Of a DNA stretch of 64,000 nt, positions 41,563-50,766 are shown piece after piece. This stretch comes from Phyllobacterium sp. 21LDTY02-6 (lineage in GTDB: Bacteria; Pseudomonadota; Alphaproteobacteria; Rhizobiales; Rhizobiaceae). The position numbers and the translations under genes are program-made. The stretch lies in NCBI RefSeq assembly GCF_023554255.2, contig NZ_JAMJWD020000005.1, positions 310,001 to 374,000 on the forward strand, in the 5' to 3' direction. A model generated the notes under the pieces. The model was not told the DNA's origin, made no database searches, and worked only from the letters and a program-made list of their open reading frames with translations. Each line of letters begins with the position of its first letter. Position 1 is the first letter of the stretch.

Positions 41563-41590
41563 GCGGCCGTTCGCCTGGGCGGACGGCTGC
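41563..41590 (+). promoter_or_regulatory. hairpin between receptor and permease genes
   Basis: GCGGCCGTTCGCC (41563-41575) pairs with GGCGGACGGCTGC (41578-41590) with G-U wobbles around a two-base turn, a 13-bp stem right after the receptor stop. It is likely a transcript-stability or partial-termination element favouring receptor expression. Confidence 0.5.
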
Positions 41591-41601
41591 GGAACGCATC
41601 A

Positions 41602-42516
41602 ATGACCACAGGTATCAAAAGAACCGGCTCTCTTTCTAATTTTGCCGATCGTCAATTCCATTGGCTGGCGCTTGCGCCAGCCTGTATCTTCCTCGTCCTG
41701 TTGACCGTCTATCCGGTGCTCGAACTGATCGCGATGGCGACGTCCACGATCACGTTCGAGCGGGCGAGGGAGATATGGCGATTCACGCCGGTGGAGAATT
41801 TTCGGCAGTTGTTGGATGATGACATATTCCGCATCGCTCTGAAAAACACCGTCGTCTTTGCCCTGGTAAGCGTGGTGATCGAAGTGTGCTTCGGTATTGG
41901 CCTTGCCATCCTGGTCTCGTCGGCCGGCAAGGCGAAGGCTATCTTAAGAACGATCCTCATTATCCCGATTCTCATGCCGCCGGTCGCCATCGGTTCCATG
42001 TGGAAATTGATGTACAGCCTGGACTTCGGCGTTTTGAACCAGGCAATCACGCTGATCGGCCTGCCCGCCGTCAACTGGCTTGGCTCGACGTCGCTGGCGC
42101 TGCTGTCCGTCGTTATCGTCGATGTATGGCATTGGACGCCCTTCGTCTTCCTCATCCTGCTCGCCGCTGTCGAAGCCATCCCGAACGACGTGATCGAAGC
42201 AGCGCGTATCGACGGCGCGTCGAACCGCTCGATCGTTTTCCGTATCATCATTCCGCTGATCTGGCCGACGATCGTCGTTGCGTTGTTCTTCAGAACGATT
42301 CTTGCTTTCAAGGTGTTCGACCAGATTTTCCTCTTGACGTCCGGAGGGCCCGGCACATCAACGGAGGTCGTCAGCCTGCATCTCCACAAGGTCTATTTTC
42401 AGCAGAACGACCTTGGATTCGGCTCCATGCTGTCGCTTGCCGTCATTGCCGCCACCGTTGCTTTCATCTGGGTCGCTTACCGCGCGGGCCGTTTCGTGAG
42501 GGCGAGAGATGCTTGA
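41602..42516 (+). CDS. sugar-type ABC transporter permease (UgpA/MalF class)
   Basis: A 304-residue inner-membrane permease with six predicted membrane segments. The EAA motif is EAARIDGASNRSIVFRIIIPLIWP (near residues 202-225), and FDQIFLLTSGGPGTSTE is the usual late-loop block. The ATG at 41602 is chosen over an upstream start overlapping the receptor gene, though its ribosome site is weak (GGAACGC). Its last codons overlap the next permease by eight bases, so the two are coupled. Confidence 0.91.
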   Translation: MTTGIKRTGSLSNFADRQFHWLALAPACIFLVLLTVYPVLELIAMATSTITFERAREIWRFTPVENFRQLLDDDIFRIALKNTVVFALVSVVIEVCFGIGLAILVSSAGKAKAILRTILIIPILMPPVAIGSMWKLMYSLDFGVLNQAITLIGLPAVNWLGSTSLALLSVVIVDVWHWTPFVFLILLAAVEAIPNDVIEAARIDGASNRSIVFRIIIPLIWPTIVVALFFRTILAFKVFDQIFLLTSGGPGTSTEVVSLHLHKVYFQQNDLGFGSMLSLAVIAATVAFIWVAYRAGRFVRARDA

Positions 42517-43339
42517 TCTTCGCGGCCCGAGCCGCCTGGCCGCCTATTTGCTTCTCTCGTTAGGAGTCTTCGCGATCCTGGCCCCATTTCTCTGGGTGTT
42601 TCTACAGTCGCTGAAATATGAGATCGATATCCTTCAAGGTTCATGGATATTCAATCCAACCTCTTTCAACTATGCCGACGTGCTTTATTCACGCCGCTCG
42701 GACTTTCCGGAGAATGTCTATAACAGCCTGGTGGTGGCCTTCCTTTCCACTGTGGGCGTGCTCCTTATCGGAACACTTGCCGCTTATTCCCTTGTCCATT
42801 TCAAGTCGCGCGCGGCGATTTCACGCTTGCTCCTTGGCTGGACGCTCATCTTCAACATGATCCCGCCCTTGACGCTTGTCGGGCCGTGGTACCTGATCTT
42901 CAGGGAGCTTGGGCTCTCCGGCACCTTGACCGCGGTGGTGCTGACCCACATTGCCTTGAACCTGCCGATGACCGTCTGGATGATGATGGCTTATTTCCGC
43001 GAGATACCGCAGGAAATCGAAGAGGCAGCGCTGGTCGATGGTTGTACGCGTCCGGTGATCTTCATGCGCATTGCTTTGCCGTTGGCGGTTCCCGGATTGA
43101 TCGCCGCCGGCGTGCTTGCCTTTGTCTTCTCGTGGAACGAGTTCTCGGTGGCGCTGACCCTGACCAGCCGCCACACTGCCACTGTTCCCGTTGCGATTTC
43201 CCGTTTCGCCCAGCAATACGAGGTCCAGTACGGCCAGATGGCGGCAGCCTCGATACTGTCGACGATACCGGCATTGATAATGATGTTCATTGGTCAACGT
43301 TTCATCGTGCGTGGGCTGACCGCCGGTGCGGTGAAGTAG
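42509..43339 (+). CDS. sugar-type ABC transporter permease (UgpE/MalG class)
   Basis: A 276-residue inner-membrane permease with six predicted membrane segments and the EAA motif EEAALVDGCTRPVIFMRIALPLAVPG (near residues 171-196), followed by FSWNEFSVALTLT, typical of the MalG branch. It completes the membrane part of the importer. No ATPase gene follows: the next two genes are sulfatases. The transporter therefore needs an MsmK/UgpC-type ATPase from elsewhere in the genome. Confidence 0.92.
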   Translation: MLDLRGPSRLAAYLLLSLGVFAILAPFLWVFLQSLKYEIDILQGSWIFNPTSFNYADVLYSRRSDFPENVYNSLVVAFLSTVGVLLIGTLAAYSLVHFKSRAAISRLLLGWTLIFNMIPPLTLVGPWYLIFRELGLSGTLTAVVLTHIALNLPMTVWMMMAYFREIPQEIEEAALVDGCTRPVIFMRIALPLAVPGLIAAGVLAFVFSWNEFSVALTLTSRHTATVPVAISRFAQQYEVQYGQMAAASILSTIPALIMMFIGQRFIVRGLTAGAVK

Positions 43340-43367
43340 CGCTCTTGATGCTTTGGAAGGTCAATCC

Positions 43368-44888
43368 ATGAAAACGGTTTTTGTCCTGTTCGATTCCCTC
43401 AATCGGCACATGCTCGGCGCCTATGGCGGCACCCGTATCCCGACGCCGAATTTCGATCGGCTCGCGGCGCGATCGAGCGTCTACGACAAGCATTATGTCG
43501 GCTCGCTGCCATGCATGCCGGCGCGCCGGGATCTGCTGACCGGACGGTTGACCTTCCTCCACCGTAGCTGGGGACCATTGGAGCCCTTCGACAACGCCTT
43601 CCCAGAGCTTCTTAAAACCAAGGGCGTTCACACGCACCTGATTACGGATCATTATCATTATTGGGAGGATGGTGGGGCGACATATCACAATCGCTATTCG
43701 ACGTTCGAGTTCGTCCGCGGCCAGGAATCCGATCCGTGGAAGGCCATGGTACAACCGCATTGGGAGCGGCTCCGCGAGAAGTATCATGAGACGCAAACGG
43801 CAAGCGGGCCGATCAGCAAATACGGACCACACATCATCAATCGGGAGTTCATCAAGGAAGAGAAGGATTTCCCGTCGGTTCAGTGTTTTGCGCACGGGTT
43901 TGAGTTTCTCGATATGAACCGCGATGCCGATGACTGGCTGCTTCAGATAGAAACATTTGATCCCCACGAGCCCTTCTTTGCGCCTGAGCGGTTCAAGGAA
44001 CTCTTCAAGACCGGCTGGAACGGTCCCATCCGCGATTGGCCGCGATATGGACGCGTCGAGGAACTGCCAGAGGAGGCAGAGGAATTGCGCGCCAATTATT
44101 ATGCCATCATGTCGCTTTGCGACTTTCTTCTCGGACAATTGCTCGACTACTTCGATGAACACGGTCTGTGGAATGATACGTCCCTCGTTGTCACCACAGA
44201 TCATGGCTTTCTCCTTGGAGAACATGATTTCTGGGCGAAGAACCGGATGAACATGTATGAGGAGATCGTTCATATTCCCTTGTTCATCCACGATGCAAGA
44301 AACCCCAGCACACGCCGCGTCCAGCGCCTTACGCAGTCGATCGACGTCGGGCCGACCTTCCTTGATCTTCATGGGTTGAGCGCTCCCACAGAAGCTGAAG
44401 GCTATTCGCTGCTCAGCGATCAGGAGCGCGAGGCTGTTCTCTTCGGCTATTTCGGCGGGGCAGTGAATGTCACGGACGGCCGCTACACCTACCACCGTTT
44501 TCCCGAAGATCTGGAGAACCAGGAAATCTTTCAATACACGTTGATGCCGAATCACATGAATGAGCGCTTCACGCCCGAAGAACTTGCTTCCTCCACGCTT
44601 ACACCTCCTTTCGGTTGGACCAAACGGGTGCCCTTGCTGAAAGTACCCGTCACCAACCGCTCGCCCATGTATGCGAACTACGGACCCGGTGCGCTTCTGG
44701 AAAAGGAAACGCGGCTTTACGACCTCGTATCGGATCCGGGTCAGGAGCGGGCGCTCGATGATCCGGCGATCGAGCGGCGTATGATTGCCCTGCTGGCGAG
44801 CCTCATGCGCAAAAACGAAGCGCCGAGCGAGGCCTTTGGCCGTCTCGGGCTGCCGTCCGGCGATGCAGCCGAACCGGATGTTGCCTGA
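43368..44888 (+). CDS. sulfatase, Cys-type (first of tandem pair)
   Basis: A 506-residue sulfuric-ester hydrolase with C-M-P-A-R at C49 for formylglycine formation, an early metal site in VLFDSLNRHMLGAYGG, and DHGFLLGEHDFWAKNR, a block typical of a clade distinct from the 458-residue sulfatase at 37681. The ATG at 43368 follows TTGGAAGGTCAATCC. There is no signal peptide, so hydrolysis should take place in the cytoplasm after uptake. Its stop overlaps the start of the second sulfatase by one base. Confidence 0.93.
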   Translation: MKTVFVLFDSLNRHMLGAYGGTRIPTPNFDRLAARSSVYDKHYVGSLPCMPARRDLLTGRLTFLHRSWGPLEPFDNAFPELLKTKGVHTHLITDHYHYWEDGGATYHNRYSTFEFVRGQESDPWKAMVQPHWERLREKYHETQTASGPISKYGPHIINREFIKEEKDFPSVQCFAHGFEFLDMNRDADDWLLQIETFDPHEPFFAPERFKELFKTGWNGPIRDWPRYGRVEELPEEAEELRANYYAIMSLCDFLLGQLLDYFDEHGLWNDTSLVVTTDHGFLLGEHDFWAKNRMNMYEEIVHIPLFIHDARNPSTRRVQRLTQSIDVGPTFLDLHGLSAPTEAEGYSLLSDQEREAVLFGYFGGAVNVTDGRYTYHRFPEDLENQEIFQYTLMPNHMNERFTPEELASSTLTPPFGWTKRVPLLKVPVTNRSPMYANYGPGALLEKETRLYDLVSDPGQERALDDPAIERRMIALLASLMRKNEAPSEAFGRLGLPSGDAAEPDVA

Positions 44889-46405
44889 TGCGCGCGATTT
44901 ACGTTCTCTTCGATTCGCTCAATCGAACCGCCATGGGCTGCTATGGTTCCACGGCTGTCAAAACACCCAACTTCGACCGCTTCGCGGCACGAGCCGTAAC
45001 GTTTGACACTCATTTTGTGGGCAGCCTCCCTTGCATGCCGGCGCGACGCGATCTCCACACTGGGCGCCTCAATTTCATGCATCGAAGCTGGGGACCGCTT
45101 GAACCCTTTGATAATTCCTTTCCGGAACTGATGCGGGACCGCGGTATCCATACGCATCTGGTGACCGACCATCAGCATTATTTCGAAGACGGCGGCTCGA
45201 CATACCACAACAGGTTCAAGACCTGGGAGTTCATCCGCGGCCAGGAAGACGATCCGTGGAGAGCGATGGTGCAGCCACCTCTGGAGCGCTTCAAGGAGCG
45301 GTATTCTTCGCAGCACTATGATTTCGACGATCCGTGGAAGCGCCTGCAGAGCGTCATCAATAGGCAATCGCTTCTCACGGAGGATGATTATCCCGGGCCG
45401 AAATGTTTCAAGTCGGCGTTCGAATTCCTGGATATTAATCGTGAAGCCGACAACTGGTTTTTGATGCTCGAATGTTTCGATCCGCACGAGCCGTTTGCGG
45501 CGCCGGATCGGTTCAAGGAACAATACAGCACGGGCTGGAAAGGCGGTATCCTGGACTGGCCGAAATATGAGAAGGTGGCCGACAGTCCGGAAGAAATAGC
45601 GGAGATTCGCGCCAATTATGCCGCGCTCGTGTCGATGTGCGATGAGTATTTCGGGCGTTTGCTCGATTATTTCGATGAATACGACCTTTGGAAAGACACG
45701 GCCCTGATACTGTCGACCGACCACGGCTTCCTGCTCTCCGAACATGATTGGTGGGGCAAGAATCGCATGCCCTATTATGCGGAGATTTCGAACATCCCGC
45801 TGATCGTCCATCACCCCGATCACGCGGCCAGAGCAGGAGAGCGACGCAGATCGCTCACCCAGGCCACAGACCTGATGCCGACCTTCCTTGATCTCTTTGG
45901 GATACCGGTGCCGCCGGAGGTTCGTGGCTTCTCACTCCTGCCGCAGTTGGAGAGGGACATCAGCGTCCGGGACGTTGTGATATTTGGCGTGTTTGGAGGA
46001 CCGATTGGCGCCAGCGACGGGCGATACACCTACTATCTCTATCCGGAGGACCTTTATGCGCCGGGACTTCACGAGTACACGCTCATGCCAATGCACATGA
46101 CGTCCATGTTCACAGCTGCTGAGATGAAGACATCCGAGCTCCGCAGCGCATTCGATTTCACCAAGCAGATGCCGGTCCTGAGGATCGACGCATTGAGAGA
46201 TGCTCGCCGAATCCCGAACAATGATCGCGTCGGATGGGCGCCGGATGTCGGAACGACATTGTACGATCTTCAGGCGGATGCAGCGCAATCCAGGCCCTTT
46301 CGGGATGTTGGGATCGAGAATCGCATCAGGGAGAGAATAAATCTGGCGCTGCGGCAGCATGATACGCCGGACGAGTACTACCGCCGCTACCGCCTAGCGA
46401 AATAG
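44888..46405 (+). CDS. sulfatase, Cys-type (second of tandem pair)
   Basis: A 505-residue paralogue of the preceding gene with the same block order: VLFDSLNRTAMGCYGS, C-M-P-A-R at C49, LEPFDNSFPELMRDRGIHTHLVTDH, and DHGFLLSEHDWWGKNR. The start overlaps the upstream stop (TGATG), so translation is coupled. Divergence is spread along the whole length, which argues for two fixed activities, such as different positions on one sulfated ligand, rather than a fresh duplication. It is the last gene of the module; 153 bp follow before the convergent LuxR gene, with no clear terminator. Confidence 0.93.
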   Translation: MRAIYVLFDSLNRTAMGCYGSTAVKTPNFDRFAARAVTFDTHFVGSLPCMPARRDLHTGRLNFMHRSWGPLEPFDNSFPELMRDRGIHTHLVTDHQHYFEDGGSTYHNRFKTWEFIRGQEDDPWRAMVQPPLERFKERYSSQHYDFDDPWKRLQSVINRQSLLTEDDYPGPKCFKSAFEFLDINREADNWFLMLECFDPHEPFAAPDRFKEQYSTGWKGGILDWPKYEKVADSPEEIAEIRANYAALVSMCDEYFGRLLDYFDEYDLWKDTALILSTDHGFLLSEHDWWGKNRMPYYAEISNIPLIVHHPDHAARAGERRRSLTQATDLMPTFLDLFGIPVPPEVRGFSLLPQLERDISVRDVVIFGVFGGPIGASDGRYTYYLYPEDLYAPGLHEYTLMPMHMTSMFTAAEMKTSELRSAFDFTKQMPVLRIDALRDARRIPNNDRVGWAPDVGTTLYDLQADAAQSRPFRDVGIENRIRERINLALRQHDTPDEYYRRYRLAK

Positions 46406-46558
46406 CCCAGTGCCGTTTGGACGGTCTTGGACCTACGCCTGGATGGGTCAGGGTCTATCCTGGCGCTAACTTAGAATCCGGTTTTGTCCACACAAAGGCC
46501 GGCACGAGTCTATGATGACCATCGGCCCACTCATGACGAACAATTCTCGAACGTTCAT

Positions 46559-49246
46559 CTAGGGCATCGATCTTAACACTGCCTGGGTACGGTTTTTGAC
46601 GCGGAGCTTAGAAAAAATGTTCTTGGTATGCGTCTTTACTGTATTGATGTTGATATCGAGCTTATTGGCGATCTCATTATTGGAAAGCCCCCATCGCAAC
46701 AGCTCCAGCACTTCCTCTTCCCGCTGCGTCAGAGTATTTAGCGCAACATCCGCTGTGCTCCCAGTTCGCCGGTTCGCACGAGCAGGTGGGCTTGCTTGTG
46801 AGACGTCCAGGTAGACGTCCAGTGAATTGCCGAGCTCCGGGTGCGGCTCCAAGGCGGCACTATTGCCGCCAGCCAGCCATATAATCAGGCGACCAATTTG
46901 CAGGGCACTTAATGTGCGGCCTTGTTGGGCCGCTAAAGTCTCAACTGCGCGCAGTTTTTCGATTGCAAGAGCCCGCTGGCCAGATTCGATCATTACCCGT
47001 GCCTCAACGACACGATACGCATCCCAAATCTGCCACGCTGACGGCGGATATCGACGCTCTGCCTCGGGCAGGTGGAGCGAGAGGCGTTCCCATTCTCGCA
47101 ATCCTTCGGCTTTGTAGCCAAGGCGGAACGCACGGCTAGTCCGTTCGACAGCGAGCTGAAATTCGAGTCTAAAGTCCTCGGTCTCGTAGGCACGGCGGCT
47201 GGCGCGCACCAACACGTTGTTTGCCTCGTTGGACCGGCCTGTCGCGTCGTAGACACGGGCAAGACCAACCGTCGGTATCAGTATGCGCTCGCAGAGACCG
47301 GAGACATCGGTCGTATTCTCAGATGGGATGGCACGAAGCCAAAGCTGCTCTGCCTTTTCGAATTCGCCTCGATCGAAGGCAACAACACCCAACAGCACGG
47401 AGGGCAGCGCAACCATGTAGGAATGTTCACCGAAATTGCTACGAGCTATCCGCAGCGCGTCTTCTGCTACACTCTCTGCCTCGCGCATGAGGCCACGTGC
47501 GATATAGCACATGGCAGCGATCGAGCGGGAATGAAGGCCGCCCCAGTGCACGGCCATTTCTTCATAGATGCCTTTGGCCCGCCAGGTCAGTCTTTCGGCA
47601 AGCTCGAGGGCGCCAGCCTGTAGGGCAAGATAGCTGTGGATGGAATCGAGATCCACCTGCCCGAAGGCCAGTTGATCCAGCTCACGGCCGTCGAGCGCAT
47701 CGATATGAGCTAGGCCGCTTTTTAGGTCGCCACCATAGGCCCCGATGAGCGCACGCATCAGATGCAGGCGACCCTCGACATCAAGCCCTGTCTCGCAAGC
47801 AATGACCGACATTCGGCTTGCCTTGTCGGCAGCAAGGGTCTCGATCGTTCGAAGTGTTTGCTCCGCCTGCAGAAAGCGCCGCATGTTTATGTAACGCCAA
47901 ACTTGGAGGAATAGGAGCAGCGGCCGTTCCTCGCGCGCATCTCGTGGCAGCTGTTGCATCCAGCGGGAAAAGACTTCGAACCGTCCATGGCTCAGATAGT
48001 CGAAGAGACAATAGCTCTCGATCATTTCTGCTGCCCAATCTGGCCGGCGCGCAAGGAAAGCGTGTCGTACGGCATCCATTGGCGCGCCGTTCTCGATAAA
48101 CCATCGGGCGGCTCGCGAATGTAGGTCAGACAGGTCGGTATCGGTTTCGGACTGAAGTCGAGCAAGCAGAAATTCCTGAAACAGGTGATGGTATTTGTAC
48201 CATCGATGCGCTCCCGGCAGGGCGACGACGAAAAGCTGAGCTTCTTCGAGGTAAGAAAGAGTTTCGTTACCATCATCCCGCCCGGTCACGGCGTCACAAA
48301 GACCAGCATTCAGCGCGTCGAGAATTGAGGTCTTCGTGAGGAAGTGGTAGACTTTTTCCGGTAGGCCAAGGATTACTTCTTCAAGAAAATATTCCACAAA
48401 AGCGCGATGGCTTCCCGTCGGGGGTGTATTTGCAAATGCACCCGGCACCCGTCCGAGGACCAGTGACGCAAGTCGCAGGCCCGCTGCCCAGCCATCGGTA
48501 TAGCTATGCATCTGCCGGCTCTCTTCAGATGTCAGCGCTCCGCCAAGCGCCGCCTGGAAGAAAGCCTCTGTTTCACTCTCATCAAAAAACAGCTCTCCGA
48601 CAGGTACTTCGAGAACTTCACCGCTAACCCGTAGGCGGCCTAGCGGTATCGAAGGACGGCTGCGGCTCGCCAGTATGACAGTCAAATTCGGAATGCGTGC
48701 CGTAAGAATACTACTGATCGTTTCGCCGCCGTCGCCTCCTTCCACGAGATGGTAGTCGTCGATGAACATAGCAAGCGGAGTGATCGCAGCACACCGGGCC
48801 ATCGTTGCCACGAGCCGAGCGAGAGAATTTGGCTCGTCACGAAATTGCGCGAACGCTCCAAGTTGGGTGAAGCTTGCTTCGACAGCGAGACTCAAGCCAT
48901 CCGCGAACGAGAGGGGGTCGCGGTCGGCCTCGCTTGCCGAATACCAAACTGTTTTGGACCGGGCCTCCCGTAGGGATTCGTACCACTGTGCGAGCAGCGT
49001 GGTCTTGCCCGATCCAGCGGGAGCATGTACGAGGCAGAGACGGCGTTGCTGCAGCAAGCCGGCCATTGTTGTTAGTCGCGGCCGGTTGATAACGCCCTGC
49101 GAAGAGCGGGGTGGCGACGTGTGGCGATGGATGAGACTCGATTGCTTCGACAAAAGGACATCCGCGCATCTAGTTGGATCAAGACCGCAAGTATCACTCT
49201 TTAGGGTGAGAGAAAATAACTTTCTGTTCTCACCCTGGGGGATCAT
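46559..49246 (-). CDS. MalT-like LuxR-family regulator with ATPase domain
   Basis: An 895-residue regulator of the LAL/MalT class. An N-terminal STAND-type ATPase has Walker A HAPAGSGKTTLL (near residues 72-83) and Walker B-like PLAMFIDDYHLVEGG. A long middle section of helical repeats follows, and the C-terminal LuxR helix-turn-helix is LTQREEEVLELLRWGLSNNE with NINTVKTHTKNIFSKL (last about 60 residues). Such proteins are inducer- and ATP-dependent activators. It is divergent from the amidase-dipeptide-transporter operon and probably activates it. The start is uncertain: ATG 49246 gives 30 residues without homology, and TTG near 49150 would fit the family better. Confidence 0.9.
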   Translation of the reverse strand: MIPQGENRKLFSLTLKSDTCGLDPTRCADVLLSKQSSLIHRHTSPPRSSQGVINRPRLTTMAGLLQQRRLCLVHAPAGSGKTTLLAQWYESLREARSKTVWYSASEADRDPLSFADGLSLAVEASFTQLGAFAQFRDEPNSLARLVATMARCAAITPLAMFIDDYHLVEGGDGGETISSILTARIPNLTVILASRSRPSIPLGRLRVSGEVLEVPVGELFFDESETEAFFQAALGGALTSEESRQMHSYTDGWAAGLRLASLVLGRVPGAFANTPPTGSHRAFVEYFLEEVILGLPEKVYHFLTKTSILDALNAGLCDAVTGRDDGNETLSYLEEAQLFVVALPGAHRWYKYHHLFQEFLLARLQSETDTDLSDLHSRAARWFIENGAPMDAVRHAFLARRPDWAAEMIESYCLFDYLSHGRFEVFSRWMQQLPRDAREERPLLLFLQVWRYINMRRFLQAEQTLRTIETLAADKASRMSVIACETGLDVEGRLHLMRALIGAYGGDLKSGLAHIDALDGRELDQLAFGQVDLDSIHSYLALQAGALELAERLTWRAKGIYEEMAVHWGGLHSRSIAAMCYIARGLMREAESVAEDALRIARSNFGEHSYMVALPSVLLGVVAFDRGEFEKAEQLWLRAIPSENTTDVSGLCERILIPTVGLARVYDATGRSNEANNVLVRASRRAYETEDFRLEFQLAVERTSRAFRLGYKAEGLREWERLSLHLPEAERRYPPSAWQIWDAYRVVEARVMIESGQRALAIEKLRAVETLAAQQGRTLSALQIGRLIIWLAGGNSAALEPHPELGNSLDVYLDVSQASPPARANRRTGSTADVALNTLTQREEEVLELLRWGLSNNEIANKLDININTVKTHTKNIFSKLRVKNRTQAVLRSMP
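49203..49236. promoter_or_regulatory. 9-bp inverted repeat near the LuxR start
   Basis: AGGGTGAGA (49203-49211), 16 bases, TCTCACCCT (49228-49236). It lies inside the LuxR reading frame if ATG 49246 is used, but in the divergent promoter if the later start is real. It is a possible activator site for the amidase operon. Confidence 0.4.
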
Positions 49247-49303
49247 GCGGAGAATTTGAGCGCGATTTAACTTCTTAGGATTACCGAATGGGGGTCTAAT
49301 AAG

Positions 49304-50725
49304 TTGCAGCTCAGTGAATACCAGAACTTCGACGCCACAGGACTAGCCAAACTTGTCGCGATGCGGGAGGTAACACCCAGTGAATTGCTCGATGTGGCAC
49401 TTGTCGGCGCCGAGGCCGTTAACGGCAAGCTCAATGCGGTGGTCTCCACCTTCGAAGAGGAAGCCCGACGTTTCATCTCGCACGAGATTTCGGACGGTCC
49501 ATTTAAGGGCGTTCCCTTTCTGCTGAAGGATCTTACCGCCCACTATGGTGGCCAGCCAACGGGCGCCGGGTGGCCACCGCGCAGTGCGGTCAAGCCTACG
49601 GAAGATTCCGAGCTAGTCCATCGCTTCAAAAAGGCCGGAGTCGTGATCTTCGGCAAAACGTCAGTTCCTGAACTAGCCATGGACTGGACGACACGCTCGC
49701 GCGCACATGGTGTCACCAATAATCCTTGGGACCCAGCACGCACGGTCGGTACGTCGAGTGGCGGCACGGCAGCGGCCGTTGCGGCCAGAGTGGTGCCGAT
49801 GGCGCATGGCAATGATGGCGGTGGCTCCATCCGCGTGCCCTCGTCCGCCTGCGGTTGCTTCGGGTTGAAGCCGACCCGCGGCCGCAACCCCGTGGCCCCG
49901 TCAGGCAGCACCTGGCAGGGCATGCTGGTCGAGCATGTACTTTCCCGCTCTGTCCGCGATAGCGCCGGTATGCTGGATGCAACACAGGGCCTGCATGTCG
50001 GCCAGTTCTTCAACAGCCCCAGCGGCGGCGATTTCGCAAGTGAGGTCGGCCGCGATCCCGGGAAATTGCGCATAGGTGTCTCGACCAAGGCGCCCTATGG
50101 AGCGGCCACCCACTCTGATTGCATCAAGGCGGTCGAGGAAACCGTAAAGTTGCTCGAAGGCTTAGGCCATATTTGCGAGCCTCATGACATCGAATTACCG
50201 GATGACGGCTGGAGTGCTTTCGAAACATTTATCCTGGCGGAATACGCGACCGATATGCGGATCGAGGAAGGCGTCTTGGGACGTAAGCTCACTGAACAAG
50301 ATTTCCCGCCCATGCTGTGGGAAATGATCGATGCTGGGAACCGTATCTCGGCGGTCGACGTCAATATCGCAACAACACGCCTGCACGCCGTAGCCTCAGT
50401 CGTAACCTCCACGTTCAACCGATATGACATCTTCCTGTCGCCGACACTCGCGCAGCCGCCCCTTCCACATGAGGCGTTCCCGATGGCAACGTCAATGCGC
50501 GAGCACTACGAGTTCTACCTTTCTTGGATGCCCTTCACGCATATCTTCAATGTCAACGGCTCACCGGCGATGTCAGTACCGCTTGTCTGGAACGCGGAAG
50601 GTTTGCCGATAGGCGTTCAGTTCGCCGCCGCTCCTGCCGCTGAAGGCCTGCTCTTTCGGCTCGCGTCACAGCTGGAAGTGGCAAGACCATGGGAGGGCAA
50701 GCGACCGCCAATATCAGTGGCCTAA
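49304..50725 (+). CDS. amidase (amidase signature family)
   Basis: A 473-residue amide hydrolase with the Ser-Ser-Lys machinery: Lys in FLLKDLTAHYGG, the signature GTSSGGTAAAVAARVVPMAHG, and GGGSIRVPSSACGCFGLKPTRGR holding the two Ser. It has no signal peptide and is cytoplasmic. The start is TTG at 49304 after GGGGGT; no better in-frame start is present. It heads an operon with a dipeptide-type ABC importer, so it probably hydrolyses an imported amide or short peptide-like compound. It resembles GatA by signature only; gatB and gatC are absent. Confidence 0.9.
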   Translation: MQLSEYQNFDATGLAKLVAMREVTPSELLDVALVGAEAVNGKLNAVVSTFEEEARRFISHEISDGPFKGVPFLLKDLTAHYGGQPTGAGWPPRSAVKPTEDSELVHRFKKAGVVIFGKTSVPELAMDWTTRSRAHGVTNNPWDPARTVGTSSGGTAAAVAARVVPMAHGNDGGGSIRVPSSACGCFGLKPTRGRNPVAPSGSTWQGMLVEHVLSRSVRDSAGMLDATQGLHVGQFFNSPSGGDFASEVGRDPGKLRIGVSTKAPYGAATHSDCIKAVEETVKLLEGLGHICEPHDIELPDDGWSAFETFILAEYATDMRIEEGVLGRKLTEQDFPPMLWEMIDAGNRISAVDVNIATTRLHAVASVVTSTFNRYDIFLSPTLAQPPLPHEAFPMATSMREHYEFYLSWMPFTHIFNVNGSPAMSVPLVWNAEGLPIGVQFAAAPAAEGLLFRLASQLEVARPWEGKRPPISVA

Positions 50726-50766
50726 TCCGCCACTCGAGATTCAATCATAAAAAAGGGAACAAGCGC

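Noticed and set aside
46406-46558. Terminator between the convergent sulfatase and LuxR genes
   Set aside because: Only a 4-bp stem (CCGT-TTGG-ACGG) is visible, with no T-tract.
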